Source: Myxococcales bacterium
Lineage (GTDB): Bacteria; Myxococcota_A; UBA9160; SMWR01
DNA: 8,301 nt
Direction of reading: 5' to 3'
NCBI GenBank assembly: GCA_022571825.1
Contig: JACZXC010000111.1
Coordinates: forward strand, 1-8,301
The translations under genes and the position numbers were made by a program. Shown here one piece after another: positions 1-6,346 of the stretch (its first letter is position 1; every line of letters begins with the position of its first letter). The notes under the pieces were generated by a model that was not told the origin of the DNA, did no database searches, and saw nothing but the letters and a program-made list of their open reading frames with translations.

Positions 1-713
1 GCGTTCTTACTCACGAAGATCGTCCGCATCACCGGAACCGCCAGCGATGCCGGCGCGGGGTCGGGCAACGCCTCTCGGTGTCGACGGTAGTTCTCGACGA
101 GCTGGGAGAACGGCTCGATCGGCGATGCCAGGTAGGGGAGACCCAGGCGGCCCGCTTGTGCCAGGGCCTTGGGTCCGAAGGCCGCCACCCAGATCGGGGG
201 GTGGGGCTTCTGGACCGGACGCGGGGCCAGTCGCACTGGCGTCGACGCGCCATCCTCTGTGTCCGCCGATTCCCACGCGACCGCGTCGCCCCGCCAGGCT
301 GCCAGAATCGTCTTGAGCGCGACTTCGAACCGATCGCGCTTCTCCCTTCGCGGAACGTCGAAGGCGGCGAACAATGCCTTTCGGAAGCCGCGGCCCACCC
401 CGAGGATGACCCGGCCGTTCGACAGGCGGTCGAGTACCGCCACCTCCTCGGCCACGTGGATCGGGTGGCGGACGGGCAACAGCAATGAGGTCGTGCCGAG
501 GCGAAGCCGCTGGGTCCGCGCGGCCACGACGGCCAGTCGCAGCAGCGGTGCGGGGTTGGCGCTGCGTCCGGTGAAATGGCTCTCGGGAAGCCAGAGGGAC
601 TGGTACCCGAGCTCCTCGGCGCGCTCTGCCTGAGCGGCGAGGGAATCGGCGGTTCCGTCCCAGTCGTCGCGCCAGGGCGTCACGCCGAGGTGGAGCCTGT
701 CATCGGCCGTCAC
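1..713 (-). CDS. LLM-class flavin/F420-dependent oxidoreductase, C-terminus off the window
   Basis: The reverse strand is open from a GTG at 713 to the window edge (237 residues seen), so the C-terminus is missing. The translation has the luciferase-like monooxygenase TIM-barrel pattern. An early 'GVTPWRDDW' strand is followed by 'AERAEELGYQSLWLPESHF' near residues 29-47. Then come 'LRLGTTSLLLPVRHPIHVAEE' around 70-90, 'LDRLSNGRVILGVGRGF' at 94-110, and 'KPHPPIWVAAFG' at 169-180. These are hallmarks of bacterial LLM oxidoreductases that use FMN or coenzyme F420. The cofactor cannot be decided from this part. GTG is preferred because it directly precedes a typical N-terminus (MTADDRLHLGV). No ATG suits the start, and the frame stays open upstream. 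The gene is divergent from the steroid-type operon. A possible parallel is Rv3520c, an LLM protein in the mycobacterial cholesterol regulon. A shared role is inference only. Confidence 0.9.
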   Translation of the reverse strand, partial: MTADDRLHLGVTPWRDDWDGTADSLAAQAERAEELGYQSLWLPESHFTGRSANPAPLLRLAVVAARTQRLRLGTTSLLLPVRHPIHVAEEVAVLDRLSNGRVILGVGRGFRKALFAAFDVPRREKRDRFEVALKTILAAWRGDAVAWESADTEDGASTPVRLAPRPVQKPHPPIWVAAFGPKALAQAGRLGLPYLASPIEPFSQLVENYRRHREALPDPAPASLAVPVMRTIFVSKN

Positions 714-820
714 CCGCGGATCATCCGTCGGGCCGCGCGGTCCCGCAAGCGAACGGCAGTTCTCGGGCCGGATCGAAGACGGGATGGTGTAAACTGTCCC
801 ACTTCCAGCACGGACCCCCC
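714..820. promoter_or_regulatory. Divergent intergenic region between LLM gene and steroid-type operon
   Basis: This 107-bp gap separates two divergently transcribed genes, so it should hold promoters for both and possibly a shared operator. I see no clear -35/-10 pair. An AT-richer patch, TAAACT at 790-795, is the only -10-like hexamer in front of the plus-strand operon. No Shine-Dalgarno sequence is evident before the ATG at 821, which is preceded by a C-run. Initiation there may be weak or leaderless. The regulatory role is inferred from gene orientation. Confidence 0.4.
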
Positions 821-1801
821 ATGCACCTCGATTCCGAGACAGCCCGAAGAAACCAAGCGTTCGAGGTCGGGATCCGCGAGTACGTGGGGATGAAGGAGGG
901 ACCGCCCTTCGCGTGCCCCGATCTCGTGAACGAGCCCATGATCCGGCACTGGTGCGAGGTCATGGGAGACTCGAATCCGGCCTATCTCGACGCCGACGTC
1001 GCCAGGAAGACGGTACACGGCGGCATCGTGGCGCCCCCCACCATGCTTCAGACCTGGGACATGCGGGGGTACCCGATGCGCGACCCCGCGCTGATCCAGA
1101 ACAAGCAACGCGAGCTTCACGCGCTCTTCGACCGGGCCGGCTACACGGGTGTCGTGGCCACGGACACCGAGCAGGAATTCATTCGCTACCTCCGTCCCGG
1201 AGACCAGATCACGTCGGAGACGACCATCGAGAGCATCTCCGAGGAGAAGGCCACCGGCCTGGGCATCGGCTACTTCATCGTCACCCGAACCGTCTTCACC
1301 GACCAGAACGGCGACGAGGTGGGATGGCTCACGTTTCGCGTCCTGAAGTTCAAGCCGAGCCAGCCGCCGGCGGCCGTGGCTACCGACGGCGGCGCCCCGA
1401 AGGCCCCCTCGCGGATCAAGAGCCCGCGGGGTCACGACAACGCCTGGTGGTGGGAGGGAATCGACGCCGGGTTGCTGCTGATCCAGAAGTGCCGTGACTG
1501 CGGCGCACTCCGGCATCCGCCTGGCCCGATGTGCGGTGCCTGCCAGTCCTCCCGGTGGGAGACCACCGAGTCCTCCGGGGAGGGAACCGTGTACAGCTAC
1601 ACGGTCCTGCATCATCCGCCGATTCCGGGTTACGACTTCCCCTGCCCCGTCGTACTCATCGACCTCCAGGAGGGAACGCGCCTGGTTGCCAACATCGCGG
1701 CCTGCAAGCCCGAGGAGATTCACATCGGAATGAAGGTGGAGTGCCGGATCGAAGATGCGGGCGAGGGCATGAAGCTCCCCTTCTTCTACCCGGCGAGATG
1801 A
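821..1801 (+). CDS. chsH2: ChsH2-like MaoC hydratase / DUF35 fusion protein (steroid enoyl-CoA hydratase subunit)
   Basis: The 326-residue protein has two domains. Residues about 15-180 form a MaoC/FAS1-type hot-dog dehydratase fold, with 'GDSNPAYLDAD' at 49-59 and 'VHGGIVAPPTM' at 65-75. A Pro/Ala-rich linker (about 180-200) leads to a DUF35 domain with a zinc ribbon (C224-x2-C227 and C238-x2-C241) and an OB-fold (about 250-310). This architecture and length match ChsH2 of actinobacterial cholesterol degradation (about 311 residues in M. tuberculosis). There, ChsH2 pairs with ChsH1 to hydrate the C3 side-chain enoyl-CoA, and its DUF35 domain docks the aldolase Ltp2. In this hot-dog domain the position of the catalytic His (D-x4-H) is Tyr55, so this half looks non-catalytic, as expected for ChsH2. 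The next two genes are the expected partners, and the stop at 1801 is one base from the next ATG. The start is the first ATG after an in-frame stop. The exact substrate is inferred. Confidence 0.88.
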   Translation: MHLDSETARRNQAFEVGIREYVGMKEGPPFACPDLVNEPMIRHWCEVMGDSNPAYLDADVARKTVHGGIVAPPTMLQTWDMRGYPMRDPALIQNKQRELHALFDRAGYTGVVATDTEQEFIRYLRPGDQITSETTIESISEEKATGLGIGYFIVTRTVFTDQNGDEVGWLTFRVLKFKPSQPPAAVATDGGAPKAPSRIKSPRGHDNAWWWEGIDAGLLLIQKCRDCGALRHPPGPMCGACQSSRWETTESSGEGTVYSYTVLHHPPIPGYDFPCPVVLIDLQEGTRLVANIAACKPEEIHIGMKVECRIEDAGEGMKLPFFYPAR

Positions 1802-1802
1802 G

Positions 1803-2228
1803 ATGAGTGCGCCCACAGGGAAATCCGCCGTCGTTCTCTCCGATGTCAGGGTTGGAGATTCGCTTCCCGAGCTATCGATCCCGCTGACCGCAAGCTTGAT
1901 CGTGGCGGGCGCTCTGGCTTCCCGCGATTTCACACCGGTGCACCATGACCGCTCTGCGGCCCAGGCCACCGGCCTGCAGGACGTCTTCATGAATATTCTC
2001 ACCACGAATGGGCTGGTCGGTCGCTACATCACCGACTGGACCGGTCCCGACGCCGTGATCCGCAACGTCGCCATCAAGTTGGGTGCGCCGAATCTCCCCG
2101 GAGACACCCTGACCTTCTCGGGAACCGTTGCGTCCAGAGAGGGCGACGAGCTCCGGATCGAGATCAAGGGCAAGAATTCCTGGGGCGACCACGTCACCGG
2201 TACGGTGCGCGTCGTGATTTCGAGCTAA
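1803..2228 (+). CDS. chsH1: ChsH1-like MaoC-domain enoyl-CoA hydratase catalytic subunit
   Basis: The 141-residue protein is a single MaoC hot-dog domain. The hydratase-2 signature 'SRDFTPVHHD' (residues 40-49) supplies the expected catalytic pair D42 and H47 with the usual five-residue spacing. The conserved tail strands 'NVAIKLGAPNLPGDTL' (88-103) and 'VTGTVRVV' (131-138) fit MaoC C-halves. ChsH1 in mycobacteria (about 129 residues) forms an alpha2beta2 complex with ChsH2 and provides the active site. Here the upstream neighbour has lost its catalytic His while this protein keeps both residues, which supports the same division of labour. The ATG at 1803 lies one base past the upstream stop, consistent with translational coupling and 1:1 production. 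Other MaoC roles, such as R-specific enoyl-CoA hydratase in polyhydroxyalkanoate synthesis, are less likely given the flanking DUF35 and Ltp2 genes. Confidence 0.87.
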   Translation: MSAPTGKSAVVLSDVRVGDSLPELSIPLTASLIVAGALASRDFTPVHHDRSAAQATGLQDVFMNILTTNGLVGRYITDWTGPDAVIRNVAIKLGAPNLPGDTLTFSGTVASREGDELRIEIKGKNSWGDHVTGTVRVVISS

Positions 2229-2243
2229 GAGCGACTGGCGGCG

Positions 2244-3413
2244 ATGGAAAGTCTCAGGGACCGGGCGGTCATCGTCGGGATCGGCCAGACCGATTTCTCG
2301 AAGAATTCCGGCCGCTCGGAGCTTGCGCTGGCCGCGGAGTGCGTGAAGGCGGCGATCCAGGACGCCGGTCTCTCGCCCCGGGACATCGACGGCATGACCA
2401 CCTTCACCCTGGACTCGACCGACGAGATCGAAGTGGCTCGCTCCCTGGGGATCGGCGATCTCACGTTCTACAGCCGGATTCCCCACGGCGGCGGGGCCGC
2501 GATCGGCATCGTGCATCAGGCCGCCATGGCCGTGGCCACGGGTTCGGCCCAGTACGTGGTCGGCTACCGAGCCCTCAACGGTCGCTCGGGACAGCGCTAC
2601 AGCCAGGGTGTTTCGGGTGACATCGTGACCTCGGACCTGATCCACTGGGGCTGGTACATGCCCTTTGGGCTGCTGACCCCCGCCAGCTGGGTCGCCATGT
2701 TCACCCAGCGCTACATGCACGAGACCGAGTGCAAGAGCACCGATCTGGCCCAGGTTTCGCTGTCGACCCGAAAGCACGCGGTCAACAATCCGAATGCGTT
2801 CTTCTACCGCCGGGAACTCACCCTCGAGCAGCACCAGAGCTCTCGGATGATTGCCGACCCGCTCCGCCTCTACGACTGCTGCCAGGAGACCGACGGCGGC
2901 TGTGCCTTCGTCGTGACCACACCCGAGCGCGCTCGGGACATGGCCCAGCCCGGAGCCGTGATCCGCGGCATCGCCCAGGCGTCGGCGGATGACCAGGAGA
3001 GCATGACGAGCTTCTATCGACCGAACATCGCGGTGCTCCCCGAGATGGACCTCGTCGCCAAGCAGGTCTACGCGCAATCGGGACTGGGGCCCGGTGATAT
3101 CGAGGCCGCCGTGATCTACGATGCCTTCAGCTCGATCGTGCTGTGGCAGCTCGAGAGCTTCGGACTCTGCGAGCCGGGCGAGGCCAAGGAGTTCATCAAG
3201 AACGGCGCCCTCGAGCTCGGCGGCCGGCTGCCCACCAATACCCACGGCGGGCAGCTTTCTGAGGCATACATCCACGGAATCAACGGTGTGAACGAAGGCG
3301 TGCGGCTGATCCGCGGCACGTCCTGTAATCAACCCGAGAAGAACGATTGCGTGCTGGTCACCGCCGGTGTCGGGATTCCCACCAGCGGCATGATCCTCGG
3401 CAAGCTTGCATAG
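2244..3413 (+). CDS. ltp2: Ltp2-like steroid side-chain aldolase (thiolase-superfamily lipid transfer protein)
   Basis: The 389-residue protein is of the SCP2-thiolase/lipid-transfer type. It begins 'RAVIVGIGQTDFSKNSGRSE' (7-26), matching my memory of mycobacterial Ltp2 (386 residues). Other shared blocks are 'AAMAVATG' (93-100), 'RLYDCCQETDGG' (208-219), 'GRLPTNTHGGQLSEAYIHG' (327-345) and a C-terminal 'VTAGVGIPTSGMILG' (372-386). Ltp2 is not a true thiolase. It performs retro-aldol cleavage of the 17-hydroxy C3 side-chain CoA thioester, giving a 17-keto steroid and propionyl-CoA. Consistent with this, the nucleophile-loop region reads 'IPHGGGAA' (79-86) with no Cys. Tyrosines in 'SFYRPN' (Y258), 'VIYDAF' (Y292) and 'EAYIHG' (Y342) lie in motifs that appear to carry the aldolase tyrosines of characterised Ltp2. 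It sits directly behind chsH2-chsH1, whose DUF35 domain is its known docking partner. The 15-bp gap upstream lacks a strong Shine-Dalgarno. Confidence 0.9.
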   Translation: MESLRDRAVIVGIGQTDFSKNSGRSELALAAECVKAAIQDAGLSPRDIDGMTTFTLDSTDEIEVARSLGIGDLTFYSRIPHGGGAAIGIVHQAAMAVATGSAQYVVGYRALNGRSGQRYSQGVSGDIVTSDLIHWGWYMPFGLLTPASWVAMFTQRYMHETECKSTDLAQVSLSTRKHAVNNPNAFFYRRELTLEQHQSSRMIADPLRLYDCCQETDGGCAFVVTTPERARDMAQPGAVIRGIAQASADDQESMTSFYRPNIAVLPEMDLVAKQVYAQSGLGPGDIEAAVIYDAFSSIVLWQLESFGLCEPGEAKEFIKNGALELGGRLPTNTHGGQLSEAYIHGINGVNEGVRLIRGTSCNQPEKNDCVLVTAGVGIPTSGMILGKLA

Positions 3414-3422
3414 GGAGAACCG

Positions 3423-4601
3423 ATGCGCGAAGCAGTCATCGTCGAAGCCCTGAGAACTCCGATCGCCAAGGGAAAGATGGGAAAAGGGGGACTCTCGGGA
3501 CTGCACCCGGCCCGGTTGCTGGCAACCGTGCAGCAGGCCGTGGTCGAGCGGGCCGGGATCGAAGCCGCCGAGGTCGAGCAGGTGATCGGCGGCTGCGTGA
3601 CCCAGGCCGGCGAACAGGCGGGAAACATCGCCCGGCATGCCTGGCTGACGCGAGGCGATGGCTGGCACACCGGGGGCACCACCGTCGATACCCAATGCGG
3701 CTCGGGTCAGCAGGCGAATCACCTGATATCGGCACTCGTGAAGAGCGGCGCGATCGAGACGGGGATCGGCTGCGGTGTCGAGGTGATGAGCCACGTGGGC
3801 CTGGGCGCGAACGTGTTCAACGGCCCGGGATTCTTCCTGCCCGAGGACTTTCCCTGGAAGGACGCGAGTAAGACCCAGTTCGACGCCGCGGAGCGAATCG
3901 CGAAAAACCGCGGCATCACCCGCGAGGACGTCGACCGCTTCGGCCTGTCCTCCCAGCAAAAGGCGATGGCGGCCCGGACGGAGGGGCGTTTCAAGCGGGA
4001 GATCCTGCCCATCGAGGCCTCCATCCTCGACGCCGACAAACAGCCCACCGGCGAGACCCGGCTGCTGGAAGAGGACGAGGGCATTCGCGAGAGCACTCTC
4101 GAAGGTCTCGCCAAGCTCAAGCCGGTGCTCGAGGACGGCATGCACACCGCCGGCAACTCGTCGCAGATCTCCGACGGGGCCGCGGCCATCCTGTGGACGA
4201 CGGCGGAGAAGGCGAAGGAATATGGATTGCGCCCGCGGGCGCGCATCGTGCAGCAGGTGGTGGTGGGAACCGACCCGTACTACCTCCTCGACGGCCCGAT
4301 CGACGCCACCCGGGCGATCCTGGCCAAGACGAGAATGAAGCTTTCTGACATCGATCTGGTCGAGATCAACGAGGCCTTCGCGGCGGTGGTGCTTTCCTGG
4401 GCCCAGGTCTGTGAAGCCGACATGGACAAAGTGAACGTGAACGGCGGCGCCATTGCACTGGGCCATCCCGTCGGCGCCACCGGCTCGCGGCTGATCGTCA
4501 CCGCACTGCACGAGCTGGAGCGCCGCGACGCGGCCACCGCGCTCATCACCATGTGCTGCGGGTCATCGGTTGGCACCGGGTGCATCATCGAGCGGCTCTA
4601 G
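3423..4601 (+). CDS. fadA5: FadA5-like steroid side-chain thiolase (acetyl-CoA acyltransferase)
   Basis: The 392-residue protein is a complete thiolase. It has the nucleophile Cys92 in 'TQCGSGQQANH' (90-100), 'NEAFAAVVLSW' (316-326), His348 in 'GGAIALGHPVGATGSR' (341-356) and the acid/base Cys378 in 'ITMCCGSS' (375-382). Long stretches match my memory of M. tuberculosis FadA5 (391 residues), including 'VEQVIGGCVTQ', 'HTAG-SSQISDGAAA', 'LVEINEAFA' and 'VNVNGGAIALGHPVG'. FadA5 thiolyses the 22-keto C5 side chain of cholesterol-derived CoA esters, releasing acetyl-CoA and leaving the C3 chain that ChsE, ChsH and Ltp2 then process. Oddities are the C-terminal motif, CCGSS instead of the usual CxGG type, and a cap region (about 129-150) that differs from the mycobacterial one. 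A Shine-Dalgarno GGGAGA at 3413-3418 overlaps the ltp2 stop and supports the ATG. A generic beta-ketothiolase is the alternative, but context favours a steroid substrate. Confidence 0.9.
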   Translation: MREAVIVEALRTPIAKGKMGKGGLSGLHPARLLATVQQAVVERAGIEAAEVEQVIGGCVTQAGEQAGNIARHAWLTRGDGWHTGGTTVDTQCGSGQQANHLISALVKSGAIETGIGCGVEVMSHVGLGANVFNGPGFFLPEDFPWKDASKTQFDAAERIAKNRGITREDVDRFGLSSQQKAMAARTEGRFKREILPIEASILDADKQPTGETRLLEEDEGIRESTLEGLAKLKPVLEDGMHTAGNSSQISDGAAAILWTTAEKAKEYGLRPRARIVQQVVVGTDPYYLLDGPIDATRAILAKTRMKLSDIDLVEINEAFAAVVLSWAQVCEADMDKVNVNGGAIALGHPVGATGSRLIVTALHELERRDAATALITMCCGSSVGTGCIIERL

Positions 4602-4625
4602 AAGCATGGGCTCTGGGAGAACGAA

Positions 4626-5543
4626 ATGCGAGATCTGGACGGAAAAGTCGCGATCGTAACCGGCGCCGCCCGGGGCCTGGGGCGCTGCGAGGCGCTTCAG
4701 CTCGCGAGCCAGGGCGCCCGCTTGGTGATCAACGATCTGGGCGTCGCGGGCGACGGCAGCGGCCGGGACGAAGAACCGGCGCGGGCCGTGGTCGATGAAA
4801 TCAAACAGATGGGCGGCGAGGCGGTTCCCCATTTCGGCGACGTCGCCAACTGGAAGGACGCCGAGGCGCTGATCGGAACCGCCCTCGACCACTTCGGAGG
4901 CCTGAACATCCTGGTGAACAACGCGGGGTTCATCCGCGACCGCATGCCGTGGAACATGAGTGAAGAAGACTTCGACGCCGTGGTGCGGGTGCACCTCAAG
5001 GGACACTTCTGCCCGATGCGCTTCGCCATGATCCACTGGCGGGAAGCGTCCAAAAGGAGCGGCGCTCCGATCTATGGGCGCTTGATCAACACCGCGTCGG
5101 AGTCGTACCTGTTCGGTTCGGTGGGGCAGCCCAACTACGCGGCGGCCAAGGCCGGAATCGTCGCGATCACGATGGGCGCGGCCCAGCTCCTGCTCAAGTA
5201 CGGCGTCACGGCCAACGTCTTCATCCCGCGGGCGCGCACGCGCATGACCAGCAGCGGCCCGTTGGAGGCGATGTTCGCCAAGCCGGAGGAGGGATTCGAC
5301 GTGTTCGCCCCGGAGAACGCGACGCCCCTGGTGGGCTACCTCGCGTCCCCCAAGGCGGAACGCATCTCCGGCTACGTGTTCATCATCTGGAACAGGGAAG
5401 TGAAGATCGTCTCCGGGCCCGGCATCGACGCGGCCTTCGAGAACGACGAGCGATGGGATCTCGACAGTCTTCACACGGCCCTCGGGCCTCACTTCGAGAA
5501 GCTCGAGCCCGTCAAGGACGGCTACGCGCTCCGGTCCGGTTGA
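4626..5543 (+). CDS. HSD17B4/Hsd4A-type short-chain dehydrogenase, probable 3-hydroxyacyl-CoA dehydrogenase
   Basis: The 305-residue protein is a classical SDR. The Rossmann signature TGAARGLG is at 12-19, with an acidic Asp37 after strand 2 ('VIND') indicating NAD(H) preference. It also has 'GDVAN' (71-75), NNAG at 98-101, Ser158 in 'INTASES', and the catalytic Y171-x3-K175 in 'PNYAAAKAG'. The helix-4 segment reads 'VRVHLKGHF' (120-128), with His where most SDRs have the catalytic Asn. This is familiar from the N-terminal dehydrogenase domain of peroxisomal multifunctional enzyme type 2 (HSD17B4). A C-terminal extension of about 60 residues is also typical of that branch. In actinobacteria Hsd4A oxidises the 22-hydroxy group of cholesterol side-chain CoA esters and 17beta-hydroxysteroids. 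Last place in the operon, right after the thiolase, suggests the same step. GGGAGA at 4615-4620, five bases before the ATG, fixes the start. Substrate is inferred. Confidence 0.85.
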   Translation: MRDLDGKVAIVTGAARGLGRCEALQLASQGARLVINDLGVAGDGSGRDEEPARAVVDEIKQMGGEAVPHFGDVANWKDAEALIGTALDHFGGLNILVNNAGFIRDRMPWNMSEEDFDAVVRVHLKGHFCPMRFAMIHWREASKRSGAPIYGRLINTASESYLFGSVGQPNYAAAKAGIVAITMGAAQLLLKYGVTANVFIPRARTRMTSSGPLEAMFAKPEEGFDVFAPENATPLVGYLASPKAERISGYVFIIWNREVKIVSGPGIDAAFENDERWDLDSLHTALGPHFEKLEPVKDGYALRSG

Positions 5544-5562
5544 GAAAGCCCGGTTGAGAGAG
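5536..5562. repeat. Short 14-bp-period tandem repeat at the end of the SDR gene
   Basis: CCGGTTGAGAAAG at 5536-5548 recurs as CCGGTTGAGAGAG at 5550-5562, one mismatch in 13, with a period of 14 bp. The first copy contains the SDR stop codon and the second lies just beyond it. A looser third resemblance starts near 5565. Seen directly. No function is assigned, and it looks like a local duplication. Confidence 0.5.
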
Positions 5563-5563
5563 T

Positions 5564-5607
5564 CCCGTCGAGGAAAGGTCCGGATTCGCGTGGCCGAGTT
5601 CGACGGG
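5564..5607. repeat. 8-bp inverted repeat in the gap before the DUF3047 gene
   Basis: CCCGTCGA at 5564-5571 is perfectly complementary to TCGACGGG at 5600-5607, with 28 bases between. The second arm ends 13 bases before the ATG at 5621. It could be an operator or an RNA stem between the steroid-type operon and the exported-protein genes. No T-run follows, so it is not a standard terminator. An 8-bp pair at this distance may arise by chance in GC-rich DNA. Confidence 0.3.
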
Positions 5608-5620
5608 TAGGTGCATCATC

Positions 5621-6328
5621 ATGCGACTGATCGCCGTTCTGGTTCTCGCCCTTGCTCCTTTCGGGTCCGCTTGCGGCGGCGGCACGCGAACCAACGTCCT
5701 GATGCCCGACGGATCGCCTTCGTACCCGGTGATGGATTTTCGAGAGCCGCTTCCCCTGGATCCCGTCCCCGCGGGCTGGCACCATCGCACGTTCCTCCGC
5801 CACCCTCCGATGGACATCTCGTTCGTGACGAAGGACGGCTTCCCCGCGATTCGGATGAGTACGAACGACAGTGCGTCCATGCTGTTTCGCTACGTCGATA
5901 TCCAGCTGGACCAGTACCCGGTACTTCGTTGGAACTGGCTGATCGAGCAGCCGATCGTCAGCGACGTCGACGAGATGACCGTTGAGGGAGATGACCATCC
6001 CGTGCGCCTGTATCTGGGGTTCGAATCCGCAGAGGGCGAATCCCACGCGATGGAGATCATCTGGGGCAATCGCGCGCTTCGCCGAGGCGACTGGAAACAC
6101 CTCAAGTTCTTCGGAAAGTCCTTCCCGCACTACGTCGCGAACGGCGGAGCCGAGAACGCGGGTCGCTGGCACCGCGAGCGCGTCGTTCTCACGGAGCTCT
6201 ATTCCAAGCTCTGGGGAGATCCGGCCGGTTCCCGTCTGGTGGAGGTCGCGCTCTTCTGCGATACCGATGATACCGGGGCCGAGAGTACCGCCTACGTCTC
6301 CGACGTACGGGTCGAGACCGACCGATAG
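5621..6328 (+). CDS. Exported DUF3047-family protein
   Basis: The 235-residue protein starts with a short hydrophobic signal (residues 3-14) ending 'GSACGGG'. Cys18 could be a lipidation site, but -3 is Gly rather than Leu, so the lipobox is degenerate and signal peptidase I cleavage is also possible. The rest resembles DUF3047: a Trp-rich 'LRWNWLI' (102-108), 'DDHPVRLYLGF' (124-134), 'MEIIWGN' (144-150), 'GRWHRERV' (181-188) and a C-terminal 'ALFCDTDDTGAESTAYVSDV' (210-229). These are the conserved beta-strand blocks I associate with that family. The biochemical function of DUF3047 is unknown. The protein should sit in the periplasm or on a membrane. It begins 78 bp after the SDR stop and 18 bp before the next gene, so it may head a separate envelope-protein unit. 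The start is the ATG preceding the signal peptide. The family call is from memory. Confidence 0.8.
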   Translation: MRLIAVLVLALAPFGSACGGGTRTNVLMPDGSPSYPVMDFREPLPLDPVPAGWHHRTFLRHPPMDISFVTKDGFPAIRMSTNDSASMLFRYVDIQLDQYPVLRWNWLIEQPIVSDVDEMTVEGDDHPVRLYLGFESAEGESHAMEIIWGNRALRRGDWKHLKFFGKSFPHYVANGGAENAGRWHRERVVLTELYSKLWGDPAGSRLVEVALFCDTDDTGAESTAYVSDVRVETDR

Positions 6329-6346
6329 ATTCGAGAGAATGCCAGC

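Noticed and set aside
78..633. Overlapping plus-strand open frames near the window start
   Set aside because: They are antisense to the clear LLM oxidoreductase frame, and their translations are Arg/Ser/Pro-rich noise.
788..801. TGTAAACTGTCCCA as a KstR-like operator (TnnAACnnGTTnnA)
   Set aside because: It matches only 6 of 8 fixed positions. A match this loose is likely by chance in a gap of this size, and KstR is an actinobacterial regulator.
710..2005. A 431-codon minus-strand frame opposite chsH2
   Set aside because: The plus-strand protein has zinc-ribbon and MaoC motifs and fits its operon, while the antisense translation shows no recognisable motifs.
1872..4511. An 879-codon open frame on the minus strand across chsH1, ltp2 and fadA5
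   Set aside because: It is antisense to strongly recognisable enzymes. Its translation is rich in Arg, Gly, His and Asp without domain motifs, the usual artefact of GC-rich codon bias.
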